From: Pseudomonadales bacterium
GTDB lineage: Bacteria; Pseudomonadota; Gammaproteobacteria; Pseudomonadales; Pseudohongiellaceae
Reading direction: 5' to 3'
Length of the DNA stretch: 64,000 nt
Assembly (NCBI GenBank): GCA_022822865.1
Contig: JAJDYJ010000084.1
Location: 1-64,000, forward strand
How positions within the stretch are numbered: position 1 is the stretch's first letter; each line of letters begins with the position of its first letter. A model generated the notes under the pieces. It was not told the origin of the DNA. It searched no databases and worked only from the letters and a program-made list of their open reading frames with translations. This document shows positions 53,303-64,000 of the stretch, piece by piece. A program made the translations under genes and the position numbers.

Positions 53303-55056
53303 GCGTTTCCAACTCCGTGGAGACGCTGCTCCGGCACGGCCACATCGGGGAAATCGACCGGCATCTGGCGGCATTGATCGCCGATCTCACCGGTGGAGAA
53401 GACGAAGACGCGCCCCTGGCGGCGGCGCTGGCGAGCCGATATTCCCGGGACGGACATATCTGTATCGATCTGAAAGAAATCGCCGGCCGTCATTGGCCCG
53501 AAATCCCGGGGCCCGACTCCGACAGTCTATTGCTGCCCGAACGGGAAGCCTGGCTCGCGCGGCTTGCCGCAAGTCCGGCCGTCGCCGGGCCGGAGTCCGC
53601 CGCGGGCAGGCCCCTCGTGCTCGACGCCGCGGGGCGGCTCTATCTGTACCGCATGTGGCGGCGCGAGCGTTCGGTGGCGGCCGGCCTGCGGGAACTCGCA
53701 AGCCGCGAGGCATCCGAGCCCGCGGAATTGCAAACCGCGCTCGACGAATTGTTCGGGGACGACCCGCGCAACGCTTTGCCTCGAAAGGCGGCCCATGCCG
53801 CGGTCAGCCGCCGATTGTGCTGCATTTCCGGCGGCCCCGGCACCGGCAAGACCACCACGGTCGCCAGGATCATGCTGGCGCTGACGCGCGTGGGGCAGGT
53901 CACGGCAAGAGATATCGTCTTCGCGGCCCCCACGGGCAAGGCCGCCGCCCGTTTGCAGGAGGCGACCCGGGAGTCCCTGCGCGAGATGCATGGGGGCGAC
54001 GGTCTGCCCGAAGAACGCACCGTGGAAGTCGGCACCTTGCATCGCTGGCTGGCGAATGGCGAAGCCGAGACAGGAACCGCCAGGGTGCTCATAGTCGACG
54101 AGGCCTCGATGGTCGATATCGAACTCATGAGCCGGCTAATGCGAGCCCTTTCCGACAGTGCGCGGCTGATCCTGCTCGGCGACGCTTCCCAACTTGCCTC
54201 GGTCCGGCCCGGTTCGGTCTTCGCCGACCTCTGCGCCGCCGCCGCAAGCGAGCGCTCGCCGCTCAGGCATTGCGTCGTCAATCTCGAACACAACTGGCGA
54301 TTCGATTCGAACAGCGGCATCGGGCGCCTGGCCGCGGCAATCCGCGGCGGCGACTCCGGCGCGACCCTGGAAGCCCTGGAACAGGAGCGGGAAACATCCA
54401 TCGGTTTCGAAGCATTGGACGACAGCGCCGCTTTTGAAGAACTCGCCGAACGATTCACGCGCGAGCATTACGCTCCCATGGTCGAGCGATTCAGGGACCT
54501 GCACAACGTCGACCGACAAGTTTCCGGCGACAACCCGTTTCAACGCTTCATGGCCTTGTGTGCGCACCGCGAAGGCCGTTTCGGTTCCGGGCGCTTCAAC
54601 CGGCTGGTGGAGGACCGGCTACGCACACTGGGGCTCGCCTCCGCGGACGAGGAATTTTACGCGGGCCGGCCCATAATCGTCACGCGCAACGACGCGCGCA
54701 GCGGACTCGCCAATGGCGATACCGGAATCGTAGTAAACGACGACGGCGTCGCCAAGGTCTGGTTTCCCGACCTGCGCGACGCGGACGGTAGCGCCAGACT
54801 CGTCACACCCCAGCGCCTGCCCCCCCACGAGAGCTTCTATGCGCTCACCGTGCATCGCTCCCAGGGATCGGAATACGACGAGGTTGCGGTCATTCCCGGC
54901 CTCGCAGATTCACCGGTCAACACCCGCGAATTGCTATACACCGCGGTAACCCGCGCGCGTAACAAGGTCATGATCCATGGCGAACGGGCAGCGCTCAAGG
55001 CGGCCACCGAACGCGCCACCTCTCGCGGCTCGGGATTGAAAGACGCTCTTCTTTGA
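53299..55056 (+). CDS. recD: Exodeoxyribonuclease V subunit alpha (RecD)
   Basis: CISGGPGTGKTTTVARIM; VDEASMVDIELMSRLM; LTVHRSQGSEYDEVAVI; GTG start overlapping the recB stop. Confidence 0.95.
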   Translation: MSVSNSVETLLRHGHIGEIDRHLAALIADLTGGEDEDAPLAAALASRYSRDGHICIDLKEIAGRHWPEIPGPDSDSLLLPEREAWLARLAASPAVAGPESAAGRPLVLDAAGRLYLYRMWRRERSVAAGLRELASREASEPAELQTALDELFGDDPRNALPRKAAHAAVSRRLCCISGGPGTGKTTTVARIMLALTRVGQVTARDIVFAAPTGKAAARLQEATRESLREMHGGDGLPEERTVEVGTLHRWLANGEAETGTARVLIVDEASMVDIELMSRLMRALSDSARLILLGDASQLASVRPGSVFADLCAAAASERSPLRHCVVNLEHNWRFDSNSGIGRLAAAIRGGDSGATLEALEQERETSIGFEALDDSAAFEELAERFTREHYAPMVERFRDLHNVDRQVSGDNPFQRFMALCAHREGRFGSGRFNRLVEDRLRTLGLASADEEFYAGRPIIVTRNDARSGLANGDTGIVVNDDGVAKVWFPDLRDADGSARLVTPQRLPPHESFYALTVHRSQGSEYDEVAVIPGLADSPVNTRELLYTAVTRARNKVMIHGERAALKAATERATSRGSGLKDALL

Positions 55057-55083
55057 AGCGGCAAAACTGTCTATCATGGCCCC

Positions 55084-55929
55084 ATGTTCGACTTGAACCT
55101 GATCCCGCACCCTCTTACCGGCACGCCGTTCGGCGACGCGCTCGACCTGGCCATTGTGATCGGCGCGCTGGCGCTGGGGCTGTCGCTGCTGACGCGCGAG
55201 TACGGCTGGGTGGATCGATTCTGGGCTCTGGCTCCGCCGATTTTCTGCCTGCTCGTGGCGGCCGATGCCGGATACGAATCGGCGCGGCTCAATCTCATGA
55301 CCGTCCTGATCACGCTCTGGAGCGCCCGGCTCACGCACAACTACTGGCGCAAGGGCGGCTTCAAGCTGGGCGGCGAGGACTATCGCTGGACGTATATGCG
55401 CGCAAAGATGGGGGAGTTACGCTTCCAGTTCATGAATTGCACCTTCATCTCCTTCGGGCAGATGCTGATCGTCTGGCTGTTCACCTCGCCGATCCACCAC
55501 GCCTGGCTCAACCGGGACGCGCCGCTTAACTGGGTCGACGCGCTCGCCACCGGGCTGTTTCTCATGTACTGGGTGGGCGAGGCCGTGGCCGATCAGCAGC
55601 AATGGAATTTCCAGCAGGAAAAGAAGCGCAGGATCGAGGCCGGCGAGGAAATCACCGAGCCCTTCCTTACCACCGGATTGTTCTCTTACTGCCGCCACCC
55701 GAACTTCTTCTGCGAAGTCAGCATGTGGTGGGTGATCTACCTGTTCGCCTTCGCTGCCAGCGGCTCCCTGCTGCAATGGTCGATAGCGGGCGCCATCGTC
55801 CTCAATCTGCTGTTCCTCGGCTCGACCCAACTCACCGAAACCATCACGCTGGAAAAATACCCGTCCTACCGGGACTACCAGCAACGCGTTCCGGCCCTGA
55901 TTCCGATCAAGTTCAAGGGCCGCGACTAG
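55084..55929 (+). CDS. DUF1295/steroid 5-alpha reductase family membrane protein
   Basis: FLTTGLFSYCRHPNFFCEVSMWWVIYLFA...YRDYQQRVPALIPIK. Confidence 0.85.
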   Translation: MFDLNLIPHPLTGTPFGDALDLAIVIGALALGLSLLTREYGWVDRFWALAPPIFCLLVAADAGYESARLNLMTVLITLWSARLTHNYWRKGGFKLGGEDYRWTYMRAKMGELRFQFMNCTFISFGQMLIVWLFTSPIHHAWLNRDAPLNWVDALATGLFLMYWVGEAVADQQQWNFQQEKKRRIEAGEEITEPFLTTGLFSYCRHPNFFCEVSMWWVIYLFAFAASGSLLQWSIAGAIVLNLLFLGSTQLTETITLEKYPSYRDYQQRVPALIPIKFKGRD

Positions 55930-56963
55930 TACAACAGGAACGCGATCACCAGGAATACCGCCAGTCCTGCGGTTAGCAGAGCGCTGTAGATTAGGGAAGC
56001 GGTCACGTAGACCAGGCCGCTGACGACGTAGCCGCTGCGGTAGAAATTCTTCAGGCTCAGGTACAGGTAGACGATGGCCCAGATGACGATAGCGAAATCG
56101 ATCCAGTCGATGAAACCCTCAAGCACAGGCAGCAGGCTCCGGAAGAGACCGGTAAGCGCCAGCAGGTAGGCGGAAACGATCAGGAAAGAGTGGTTGTGCA
56201 AGGTGAGGATGAAATGTTCGATGTAGTAACGCCCCTTGAACACATACAGCGCCCATTGCACCAGGGCCAGCAGCGGCATCATCAGCAATACGAAGATCGT
56301 CACGTACTCAAGTGATTCGCTGAAGAAGTCGCGGAAAAACTCGCCCGGATTGTCGCGCAGGTCCGTGTAGTTGGCGACCAGTTGACCGATCACGCGATTC
56401 ATCAGTTGCTCTCCGGCCGCCGCCGGCAAGAACGGCAATTCGACTTCCCGCAATGCTTCCACTATTTCCTGCGGGTCGACATCCAGTTGATCGTCTTCGT
56501 CGCTTGCTCCGAGCAATTCCTGAATGGGCCGATCCGAAGTCTGTTGCGTCGCGGGATCGCCGTCCGCAACGGGAGCCGCCGCGCCATTTCCGGCGACGGG
56601 CGGAGCGGCGAAGCGGCCGGCTATCGCGACCATCAGAAAGAAACTGATGCTCAGGACCAGGAACATGCGCAGGGGCGGGGTGTATCGGGAGCGGCGGCCG
56701 TTCAGGTACTCGTCGCTGAGATGGCCGGGGCGCGTGTAAAGCAGAAACAGCGAGCGATAGACCCGGCCGTCGAGGTCGAGAACCGCATGCAGCAGATGAC
56801 TGAGAATGCGCCAGAACGGCCTGCGCACTTCGCGGTCTTCCTGGCCGCAATCGGAACAGTAATTGCCGAGCAGCGCCACACCGCAATTGGCGCAGCGGGC
56901 GACCTCGACATTGACGTCGGCTTTGACCGGAGAATCAGTTGCGTTTGCGGTCAGTTCGCCCAT
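55926..56963 (-). CDS. DUF3667-like zinc-ribbon membrane protein
   Basis: CANCGVALLGNYCSDCGQ then RPFWRILSHLLHAVLDLDGRVYRSLFLLYTRPGHLSDEYLNGRRSRYTPPLRMFL. Confidence 0.82.
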   Translation of the reverse strand: MGELTANATDSPVKADVNVEVARCANCGVALLGNYCSDCGQEDREVRRPFWRILSHLLHAVLDLDGRVYRSLFLLYTRPGHLSDEYLNGRRSRYTPPLRMFLVLSISFFLMVAIAGRFAAPPVAGNGAAAPVADGDPATQQTSDRPIQELLGASDEDDQLDVDPQEIVEALREVELPFLPAAAGEQLMNRVIGQLVANYTDLRDNPGEFFRDFFSESLEYVTIFVLLMMPLLALVQWALYVFKGRYYIEHFILTLHNHSFLIVSAYLLALTGLFRSLLPVLEGFIDWIDFAIVIWAIVYLYLSLKNFYRSGYVVSGLVYVTASLIYSALLTAGLAVFLVIAFLLY

Positions 56964-57101
56964 GGCTGCCCATTGTGCCAGCAATCGGGAACGTGATTAA
57001 GCGATTCCGCGGCCAGGCTGGATATTGCTTGGAATTTGCCGGATAGTTCCCAATTATTGAATCAGGGACAATCCATAACAATTCATTCGGGGGAACAGAT
57101 C

Positions 57102-57569
57102 ATGGATAGAGCGAAAATCATGCATTACCTGCCCTGGGCGCTGGCGATATTCGTCGCGATCGTCTTCGTGCAGTCGCTTTTCTTCAAGTTCACCAACTCG
57201 TTCGAGACCATCCACATCTTCACCACTATCGGGGACTGGATGGGCTCGATCGGCCTGCCGGCGTTCATCGCCTCGGGCTTCGCCGCCTGGGGCGGCTACA
57301 CCGTCGGCAGCATCGAACTGATAGCTTCGGTCCTGCTGATCATCCGCAGGACCCAGTCGCTGGGGGCGCTGATCGGTTTCGTGATCATCAGCGGCGCGAT
57401 CTTCTTCCACCTGTTTACGCCGCTTGGCGTCAGCGTGGTGATCGACGAAGCGGGCAACCGGGACGGCGGCCAACTGTTCGCCCTGGCAGTGGGCGTGTTC
57501 GTCTCCACGATCCTGATCATGTGGCTGCGACGGGGCGAATCTGCGGAGTATCTTCGCCTGGAAAGCTGA
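57102..57569 (+). CDS. DoxX-like small membrane protein
   Basis: Four hydrophobic segments, FVQSLFFKFTNSFETIHIFTTIGDWMGS. Confidence 0.65.
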   Translation: MDRAKIMHYLPWALAIFVAIVFVQSLFFKFTNSFETIHIFTTIGDWMGSIGLPAFIASGFAAWGGYTVGSIELIASVLLIIRRTQSLGALIGFVIISGAIFFHLFTPLGVSVVIDEAGNRDGGQLFALAVGVFVSTILIMWLRRGESAEYLRLES

Positions 57570-57570
57570 A

Positions 57571-57587
57571 CCGGGACTCTGTCCCGG
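57571..57587. terminator. Hairpin between convergent genes, possible bidirectional terminator
   Basis: CCGGGAC-TCT-GTCCCGG perfect stem between the stops at 57569 and 57595; no T-run. Confidence 0.45.
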
Positions 57588-57594
57588 CTTCCCG

Positions 57595-59688
57595 TCAATC
57601 TTCGTCCAGGCTGAAAACGTAGAGCGCGTTGCCGCTGGCCGGATGGCGCACGTCCGGCGATACCACCCGCGGCACCGTACGCGGGCTGACGCCGCGTGCG
57701 CCCAGGCCGGTCGTCACCGCGATGTATTGCTTGCCGTCGATGGCGTAGGTCACCGGATGGCCTTGCACCGAGGTGCCGAGGCGGGTTTCCCAGAGGACTT
57801 CGCCGTTGCGCACGTCGAAAGCGCGGAAGCGCCGGTCGATGTCGCCGACGAAAGCCAGATCGCCCGCCGTGGTGATCACTCCGGTCAGCAAGGCCGCCCG
57901 CTGCTCGTAACTCCAGATCTCTTCCATGCTGTCGACGTCGTAAGCCGCCAGCTTGCCCATATTGCCGTCGGAGCCCGGCATTTCGAACCAGCGCCGGTTC
58001 GCCGCCGTGCCGCCGGCGCCGTGGACCAGCGGCACCTCGCGCGCGGCGATTTCGAGGCATGATTGGCTTAGGGGAATCACCAGGGCCGCGCTCGGCTCGT
58101 GATAGCTCATCGAATGCCAGTCCTTGCCGCCCGCCGTGCTCGGGCAGACCGAAATCCATTGGTCGAGTTGCGCGTTGCGGATGTCGTCGCGATAGGTGAC
58201 CGCCCCGGTTACCGGATCGATATCGGTGAAGGCGTTCTGAAACACGGTTTCCTTGTAGCCGATGAATGCGCCGCTTTCGCGGTCGTGTTTCCAGAGGATG
58301 CCGTGCTTGCCGATGGAAAAGACCAGCTTGTCGTCATCGCGGTCGATCAGTACGCGTTCGAAAACCTCGTCGAGGTCGAGCGCTTCGGCTGGCACGTGCT
58401 GGAAGAACCAGTCGAGTTCGCCGCTGTCGACATTTATGGCGACGGTGGCGTTGGTGAACAGCCCCGCGTCGTCGATCGACAGGCTGCGCGAGGCCGGCAT
58501 CCAGGGTTTTTGCTGGGCCGTGCCCCAGAAGGTGAGCTTCGACACCGGATCGTAGCTGCCGGTGATCCAGGTTTCGCCGCCGGCGCGGAACAGGTCGGCA
58601 ATGTCGCCCCAGGTGTCGCCGCCGGGCTCGCCGGATTCCGCGACGGTGTTGAAGCGCCAGAGAACCTCGCCGGTGTTCGCGTCATAGGCGCTGATGTAAC
58701 AGTCTTCCTCGATATAGCGCGAACAGCCTGCCAGCCCCTGGATCACCTTGCCGTCGGCAACGATGGGGCCGCTGGAATTGTGGAATCCCCTGCTGTTGTC
58801 GGCCACTTGGGTTTCCCATACCGGCTCGCCGGTGCGGGCGTCGAGCGCGAGCAGGCGGGCGTCGGTGGTCGCGTGGATGATCTTGTCCTCGTACATCGCG
58901 ATATTGCGCATGTCGCTGCTGTCGAAGGGGCCGGCATGGTGTTCCCAGATCAACTCGCCGGTGACGCCGTCGAGGGCCTGGATGATGTTGCTGCTGTTGA
59001 TCAGGTAGATGACGCCGTCGTACACCAGCGGCGCCGGCTCGGAGTCGCCTTCGTGCATGCTCCAGACCCATTCGAGCCGCAGGTTGGAGACGTTTTCGGC
59101 GTTGATCCGGTCGAGCGGGCTATAGCTCCAGGCCTGGAAGTTGCGCCGTAACATGGGCCAGTCGCCGGGCGCGGGGTCGATCAGCATCGCATCGCTGATC
59201 GGCGTGAAGTTTTCCACGGTTCCCGCTTGCACGACTCCGGTGGGCCGTTCCGGTTCCCGTTGTCCGATCACGAGATTGCCGGTTTCGCTGTTGGCAAGCA
59301 TGGCGTAGTCCGCCTGCGCGTCCAGCGCCGGATTGGCGTCGCTGACGCCCATGGAGCGCATCATGTGGGCGACGATATTGAAATAGGTCTCGTCGCTGAT
59401 GCCCGCGTTGCCTCCCGGCGGCATGCTGCCCTTGAGATAATTGAAGAATTCGAACGGCGTCTGCTGCCCGTAACGCCCCATGAAACCCGCGCCGGAAAGC
59501 ACTGGCCCCAGCGCGCTGCCTTGCAATTGCGCGCCATGGCAGGCGGCGCACCAGGTCGCGTAGCTGGCTTCGCCGGCGGCGGCCTGGTCGGCGAAAACGA
59601 TCGGGGCTTCCTCAATAGTCGCCGGCCGGTCGCAGGCGGCAAGCGCGGCCAGCAATGCCAGCGCGCCGAAAATGCGTGTCGTATTCAT
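57595..59688 (-). CDS. Lipoprotein quinohemoprotein: N-terminal cytochrome c domain plus PQQ propeller
   Basis: LAALAAC lipobox; [19 protein letters not shown]; repeated propeller blades [54 protein letters not shown]. Confidence 0.88.
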   Translation of the reverse strand: MNTTRIFGALALLAALAACDRPATIEEAPIVFADQAAAGEASYATWCAACHGAQLQGSALGPVLSGAGFMGRYGQQTPFEFFNYLKGSMPPGGNAGISDETYFNIVAHMMRSMGVSDANPALDAQADYAMLANSETGNLVIGQREPERPTGVVQAGTVENFTPISDAMLIDPAPGDWPMLRRNFQAWSYSPLDRINAENVSNLRLEWVWSMHEGDSEPAPLVYDGVIYLINSSNIIQALDGVTGELIWEHHAGPFDSSDMRNIAMYEDKIIHATTDARLLALDARTGEPVWETQVADNSRGFHNSSGPIVADGKVIQGLAGCSRYIEEDCYISAYDANTGEVLWRFNTVAESGEPGGDTWGDIADLFRAGGETWITGSYDPVSKLTFWGTAQQKPWMPASRSLSIDDAGLFTNATVAINVDSGELDWFFQHVPAEALDLDEVFERVLIDRDDDKLVFSIGKHGILWKHDRESGAFIGYKETVFQNAFTDIDPVTGAVTYRDDIRNAQLDQWISVCPSTAGGKDWHSMSYHEPSAALVIPLSQSCLEIAAREVPLVHGAGGTAANRRWFEMPGSDGNMGKLAAYDVDSMEEIWSYEQRAALLTGVITTAGDLAFVGDIDRRFRAFDVRNGEVLWETRLGTSVQGHPVTYAIDGKQYIAVTTGLGARGVSPRTVPRVVSPDVRHPASGNALYVFSLDED

Positions 59689-59777
59689 TTTTTGCCTCGC
59701 AGCGGGAACTCTGGCCCGATTATGGAAAAGCGCTTCGACTAAGGCAACAACCGTGCTGTTTATGTAGAACGTGGCTT

Positions 59778-59899
59778 CGATCCGTCTCCATCTGGCGGAC
59801 AGGGTTCGGCGGGCGTGCGAGGCAGGATGCCGAGCCCGAAGCCTACAGGGATGTATTTACGGCGTCCGCCGAACCCTGTCCGCCAGATGGCGACTTAGG
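59778..59899. repeat. Dispersed palindromic repeat, copy B (short form)
   Basis: Reverse complement shares the 50-bp core with 29074-29123; own arms CATCTGGCGGACAGGGTTCGGCGG / CCGCCGAACCCTGTCCGCCAGATG are perfectly inverted. Confidence 0.85.
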
Positions 59900-61448
59900 C
59901 CGTGCGGATACTGAATGGTTCGCGAAGCAGGACTTCGCCTGTCATCTCTTGGGGAATTGGTAGTTTAAGGAGGCTCAGCAGGGTGGGGGCGATGTCGCAG
60001 AGGCTGCCTTCGGTGGTGAACTTGAGCTCGTTGGCGCCGACGTAAACCAGCGGTACCGGGCCGGTGGTGTGGGAAGTCAGTGGCTGGCCGGATTCGGGGT
60101 CGCGCATTTGTTCGACATTGCCGTGATCGGCTGTTATGAGCAGGTCCGCTCCGGTCTCGAGCACGGCCTCGACGATCTTGCCGAGACATTGATCGACGGC
60201 TTCGACTGCCTTGATCGAGGCTTCGAAACTGCCGGTATGGCCGACCATGTCGCCGTTGGCGTAATTGCAGACGATGGCGTCGAAATCGCCCGAGCGGATC
60301 GCCGCCGTCAGCCGGTCGGTCAATTCGAAGGCCGACATTTCCGGCTTCAGGTCGTAGGTCTTGACCTTGGGCGAAGGGATCAGCTCGCGTTCTTCATTGG
60401 CGAACGGCTCTTCCCGGCCGCCGTTGAAAAAGAAGGTGACATGGGCGTACTTTTCGGTCTCGGCGATGCGCAGTTGCGAGCCGCCCCGGTCGGCGAGCCA
60501 GGCGCCGAAGACGTTTTTCAGTTGTTCCGGCGGAAAGGCGCAATTCGCGGGGATGTCCGCGGCGTATTCGGTCAGCATGACGAAGTCGGCGAGTTCCGGC
60601 CGGCGCTTGCGCGTGAAGCCGTCGAAGTCGTCCTCGACGAAGGCGCGGGTAAGCTGGCGCGCGCGGTCGGCGCGAAAATTCATGAACACGACCGCGTCGC
60701 CGTCGCCAACGGCCGCATCCGCTTCGCCGATCAGGCTGGCCTGGACGAATTCGTCGTCTTCGCCGCGTTCGTAGGCGGCGAGCAGGGCCGATTCGGCATC
60801 CGGAAAGCGGAATGGCGCCACGCCTTCGGCCAGCATCGCCCAGGCGGGCTCGACGCGCTCCCAGCGCTGGTCCCGGTCCATGGCGTAAAAGCGTCCGCAG
60901 ATCGAAGCCAGCTTGCCCTTGCTGCTCGCGGCAAGTTTCGCCTCGAATTTCTTCAGCGAAGCCAGCGCGCTGCGCGGCGGCGTGTCGCGCCCGTCGAGCA
61001 GGGCGTGCAGGTACAGCCTGCCGACGCCGCGCTCGAGCGCGAGATCGAGCATGGCCATGATCTGGTCTTCATGACTGTGAATGCCGCCGGGCGAAAGCAG
61101 GCCGATCACGTGCAAGGCCGAGCCGTTCGACACGACTTTGCCGGCGGCTTCGGTCAAGGCGGGATTGCTGAAAAATTTGCCTTCCTCGATGTCGCGGTCG
61201 ATGCGCGTAAGCGTCTGGTACACCACGCGCCCGGCGCCGATGTTCATGTGCCCGACTTCGGAATTGCCCATCTGGCCGGCCGGCAGCCCGACGGCTTCGC
61301 CCGAGGTGCGCAGCAAGGTATGCGGGCGCTCGCCCCAGAGTTCGTCCCACACCGGACTGTCGGCGGCATGGATGGCGTTGTAGTCGCTTTCCTCGCGATG
61401 GCCCCAGCCATCGAGAATCAGTAAAACAGCGGTCTTGCGTCGGCTCAT
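59895..61448 (-). CDS. gpmI: 2,3-bisphosphoglycerate-independent phosphoglycerate mutase
   Basis: [69 protein letters not shown]. Confidence 0.96.
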   Translation of the reverse strand: MSRRKTAVLLILDGWGHREESDYNAIHAADSPVWDELWGERPHTLLRTSGEAVGLPAGQMGNSEVGHMNIGAGRVVYQTLTRIDRDIEEGKFFSNPALTEAAGKVVSNGSALHVIGLLSPGGIHSHEDQIMAMLDLALERGVGRLYLHALLDGRDTPPRSALASLKKFEAKLAASSKGKLASICGRFYAMDRDQRWERVEPAWAMLAEGVAPFRFPDAESALLAAYERGEDDEFVQASLIGEADAAVGDGDAVVFMNFRADRARQLTRAFVEDDFDGFTRKRRPELADFVMLTEYAADIPANCAFPPEQLKNVFGAWLADRGGSQLRIAETEKYAHVTFFFNGGREEPFANEERELIPSPKVKTYDLKPEMSAFELTDRLTAAIRSGDFDAIVCNYANGDMVGHTGSFEASIKAVEAVDQCLGKIVEAVLETGADLLITADHGNVEQMRDPESGQPLTSHTTGPVPLVYVGANELKFTTEGSLCDIAPTLLSLLKLPIPQEMTGEVLLREPFSIRTA

Positions 61449-61598
61449 GGCAGGCACGGGCATCCGGTCGGAAGTTGCTGGAGACGGAGTGCGAATTATC
61501 GCCGATAACGGGTTCGACTTACAGTGGCAGTGAAGGCGCTACTTGCGCCCGGCCACGGCAATGGCCAGAATCACGCCTGCCGAACCGAAGGGGACATC

Positions 61599-62135
61599 GT
61601 GACAGCGCTCGTTTCAAGATTGGTCCAATATCGCACGCTCAGACTGGTTATCGTGTTTTGGATCATAACCACGCTAATGGCCGCGGTTTTTGCTGCGATT
61701 CTGATCGCCTTGCTCGAAAATGGAATTCTTGATGAGAGTCAGATGGGCGGCGAGTTTCTCGAAACCCTTTCACCTCTTGGGCTTTTCATGGTGGCTCTGG
61801 TGCTGGCTCCGATTCTGGAAACGTGGATTTTCCAGTTGGCGCTCTTGCTGTTGGCGAAGAAATTGACCAAATGGCTCGCGAAATCGGATAGCTGGCTCCC
61901 GGCATTCCTGATTACCAGCCTGACATTTGCGGCCCTGCATGCCACCAACGCGGAAAACACCTTTTCGATCTACGGACTGTTGCACGCGGTAACGAGAATT
62001 CCGGCGGGATTTGCGCTCACCTTGCTTGCCATAGTCGAACGTGCGCGGGATAGCGGCTATCCGGTTCTGTCCGTGATTCTCCTCCATAGTATGTACAATA
62101 CGGTCCCTATTCTGTTTATCCCCTTATCCGAGTGA
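61599..62135 (+). CDS. CPBP-like intramembrane protein
   Basis: APILETWIFQLALL, FAALHATNAENTFSIYGLLHAVTRIPAGF, LLHSMYNT; GTG start probable. Confidence 0.65.
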   Translation: MTALVSRLVQYRTLRLVIVFWIITTLMAAVFAAILIALLENGILDESQMGGEFLETLSPLGLFMVALVLAPILETWIFQLALLLLAKKLTKWLAKSDSWLPAFLITSLTFAALHATNAENTFSIYGLLHAVTRIPAGFALTLLAIVERARDSGYPVLSVILLHSMYNTVPILFIPLSE

Positions 62136-62144
62136 GTCTCCCCA

Positions 62145-62561
62145 ATGGCGCAATTCATTGAATTCATAGGTAATCACCCGATTCTTTCGGGGATGTGGGT
62201 GGTTACCCTGCTGGCCATTATCGTTTATCATTCGCGCGCCGCGTCCCGCGCGATCGGCCCGCAGCAGGCGGTCATGATGATCAACCGCGAGGGCGCCGTA
62301 GTCGTCGACGTAAGGGACAGGAAGGAGTTCGATCAGGGCCATATCGCCGGCGCGATCAATATTCCGCTGGCGAAACTCAAACAGCGCATGGCTGAGTTGA
62401 ACAAGCACAAGGACAAGCCCAAGCTGGTCGTCTGCAAGATGGGCCAGCAATCCGGCGCGGCGGTCAAGAGTATCGAGGAAGCCGGCCATGGCAACGTCGC
62501 CAAACTGGCCGGCGGCATTTCGGAATGGACCGCGCGGTCCTTTCCGCTTATTCAGAAATAG
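62145..62561 (+). CDS. Rhodanese-like domain protein (YibN-like)
   Basis: AVVVDVRDRKEFDQGHIAGAINIPLAKL...LVVCKMGQQSGAAVKSIEEAGHGNVAKLAGGISEW. Confidence 0.92.
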   Translation: MAQFIEFIGNHPILSGMWVVTLLAIIVYHSRAASRAIGPQQAVMMINREGAVVVDVRDRKEFDQGHIAGAINIPLAKLKQRMAELNKHKDKPKLVVCKMGQQSGAAVKSIEEAGHGNVAKLAGGISEWTARSFPLIQK

Positions 62562-62606
62562 CGGCAGTCCGGGCGCGAGCCCGCCCCCGTGCAACTTGGA
62601 GCAGTC

Positions 62607-63188
62607 ATGGCTGAGAACGAGCAGAACGAGCAAGGCGAACAGAACGAACAGACCACCGCGGCGCCCGAACAGGCGGCGGCGCAACAGCAACCGCAGGCGG
62701 ACCCCAACGCTCCGCAGTTCGCATTGCAACGGATTTACCTGAAGGACTTTTCCTTCGAATCGCCGCGCAGTCCCGGCGTCTTCACCGGACAGTGGAGTCC
62801 GAACATCAATTTCGAAGTGAAAAGCCGCTCCGAGAAGTACCAGGAAAACTCCTACGAAGTGGTGCTCACGCTCACCGTTGAAGCCAAGGTCGAGGAAAAC
62901 ACGGCGTTCCTGGTCGAAGTTCAGCAGGCGGGCATCTTCGCCTGCGCCAACATGGAGCCCCAGCAACTCGAGCAGATTCTGGCTTCGCTTTGCCCGAACA
63001 TCCTTTTCCCCTATGCCAGGGAGGCTATCGATTCCATCGTCACCAAGGGCAGTTTCCCTCCGCTCATGCTGGCCCCGATCAACTTCGACGCGGTCTACGC
63101 AGAACAAAAACGCCGTCAGGCGGAACAACAGGCCGGCGCGCAACCCGGCGGCAACGGAGCCGGCGAAGCCCCGGCGGCTACACAATAA
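62607..63188 (+). CDS. secB: Protein-export chaperone SecB
   Basis: FALQRIYLKDFSFESPRSPGVF...LFPYAREAIDSIVTKGSFPPLMLAPINFDAVYAEQ. Confidence 0.97.
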   Translation: MAENEQNEQGEQNEQTTAAPEQAAAQQQPQADPNAPQFALQRIYLKDFSFESPRSPGVFTGQWSPNINFEVKSRSEKYQENSYEVVLTLTVEAKVEENTAFLVEVQQAGIFACANMEPQQLEQILASLCPNILFPYAREAIDSIVTKGSFPPLMLAPINFDAVYAEQKRRQAEQQAGAQPGGNGAGEAPAATQ

Positions 63189-63199
63189 CCAGTCGGCCC

Positions 63200-64000
63200 T
63201 TACCCGGATCCAAGTTCATGGATCTTGCGGGTGAGGGTGTTGCGGCCCCAGCCTAGCAGCAGCGCGGCGTCCTGCTTGCGCCCGGAGGTATGTTTCAGGG
63301 CGATGTCGATCATCGCGCGCTCGAACTCCGGAGTGGCTTCGTCCAGGATGCCCGTATTGCCCTGCTTGATCTGTTCGTCGGCCCAGGATTTCAGCGCCTG
63401 GGTCCAGTTGCGCGCGGCTCCCGGCTGTTCGCGCTGTTCCGCGAATTCCGGCGGCAGATCGGTGATGTGCACTTCGCGTCCCGAGGCCATGACCGTGATC
63501 CAGCGGCAGAAATTCTCCAGTTGCCGCACATTGCCCGGCCAGCTCAGGCCTTGCAGGTATTGTTCGGTTTCGGGCCGCAGCGCCTTCGCCGGCACGTCGA
63601 GTTCGGTCGCTGCCCGGCTAAGGAAGTGCCGCGCCAGCCGCGGAATGTCCTCGCGTCTTTCGCTCAGTTTCGGCACGTGAATGCGGATTACGTTCAGGCG
63701 GTGAAACAGGTCTTCCCGGAAGCGGTGCTTGCGCACCAGGTCTTCCAGATTCTGGTGCGTGGCGGCGATGATGCGCACGTCAACCTTCACCGAGGTATGT
63801 CCGCCGACGCGATAGAACTCGCCTTCCGACAGCACGCGCAGCAGACGGGTCTGGGTGTCCGGCGGCATGTCGCCGATTTCGTCGAGAAACAAGGCGCCGC
63901 CGTTAGCCTGCTCGAATCGGCCCGTGCGTTGCTGGGTAGCGCCGGTGAAGGCGCCTTTTTCGTGCCCGAACAGTTCAGACTCGATCAGGTCGGCCGGAAT
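63200..64000 (-). CDS. glnG: Nitrogen regulation response regulator NtrC, partial (5' end outside the window)
   Basis: [46 protein letters not shown]. Confidence 0.94.
   Translation of the reverse strand: MPADLIESELFGHEKGAFTGATQQRTGRFEQANGGALFLDEIGDMPPDTQTRLLRVLSEGEFYRVGGHTSVKVDVRIIAATHQNLEDLVRKHRFREDLFHRLNVIRIHVPKLSERREDIPRLARHFLSRAATELDVPAKALRPETEQYLQGLSWPGNVRQLENFCRWITVMASGREVHITDLPPEFAEQREQPGAARNWTQALKSWADEQIKQGNTGILDEATPEFERAMIDIALKHTSGRKQDAALLLGWGRNTLTRKIHELGSG

Noticed and set aside
50420-53374. 984-aa minus-strand ORF opposite recB
   Set aside because: Mirror ORF of recB; no recognisable motifs
62562-62606. Missing grxC between rhodanese and secB
   Set aside because: grxC often sits here in gammaproteobacteria, but its absence is a common variation and not strong evidence of anything unusual
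1-64000. CRISPR arrays, tRNA/rRNA genes, intact IS elements
   Set aside because: No regularly spaced repeats, no cloverleaf or rRNA-like sequence recognised by eye, and no transposase or integrase motifs in the supplied ORFs; tRNAscan/Infernal would be needed to exclude small RNAs formally

Overview
The window is GC-rich, densely coded bacterial chromosome, most likely gammaproteobacterial (recC-recB-recD, gpmI, rhodanese-secB next to a convergent ntrC). I found no rRNA, tRNA, CRISPR array or intact transposase. Main blocks are: (1) mixed exported and membrane genes at 1-9.5 kb; (2) a Cu/Zn superoxide dismutase with an unusual ~50-aa insertion between metal ligands; (3) a tightly overlapping PotABCD-like ABC transporter, lipoprotein amidohydrolase and class III aminotransferase operon (10.3-17.6 kb); (4) a TonB receptor divergent from a PepSY protein, then a run of exported enzymes including a PQQ dehydrogenase and tandem S9 peptidases; (5) a HAD-UbiA plus three polytopic membrane proteins cassette (30.3-35.6 kb); (6) a ~4.3-kb lower-GC toxin-antitoxin island (38.05-42.43 kb) bounded by a 29-bp direct repeat (27/29 identical), whose left copy is the 3' end of a spermidine-synthase-like gene; (7) malonate uptake and activation genes; (8) recCBD; and (9) a housekeeping end. 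The best candidates for something undescribed are the island with its att-like repeats, the hipB-hipA-hicB-like three-gene overlap inside it, an operator-like inverted repeat on the AbiEi-like promoter, and a dispersed palindromic repeat present in two copies. All calls come from reading the sequence and supplied ORFs; no database search was run.
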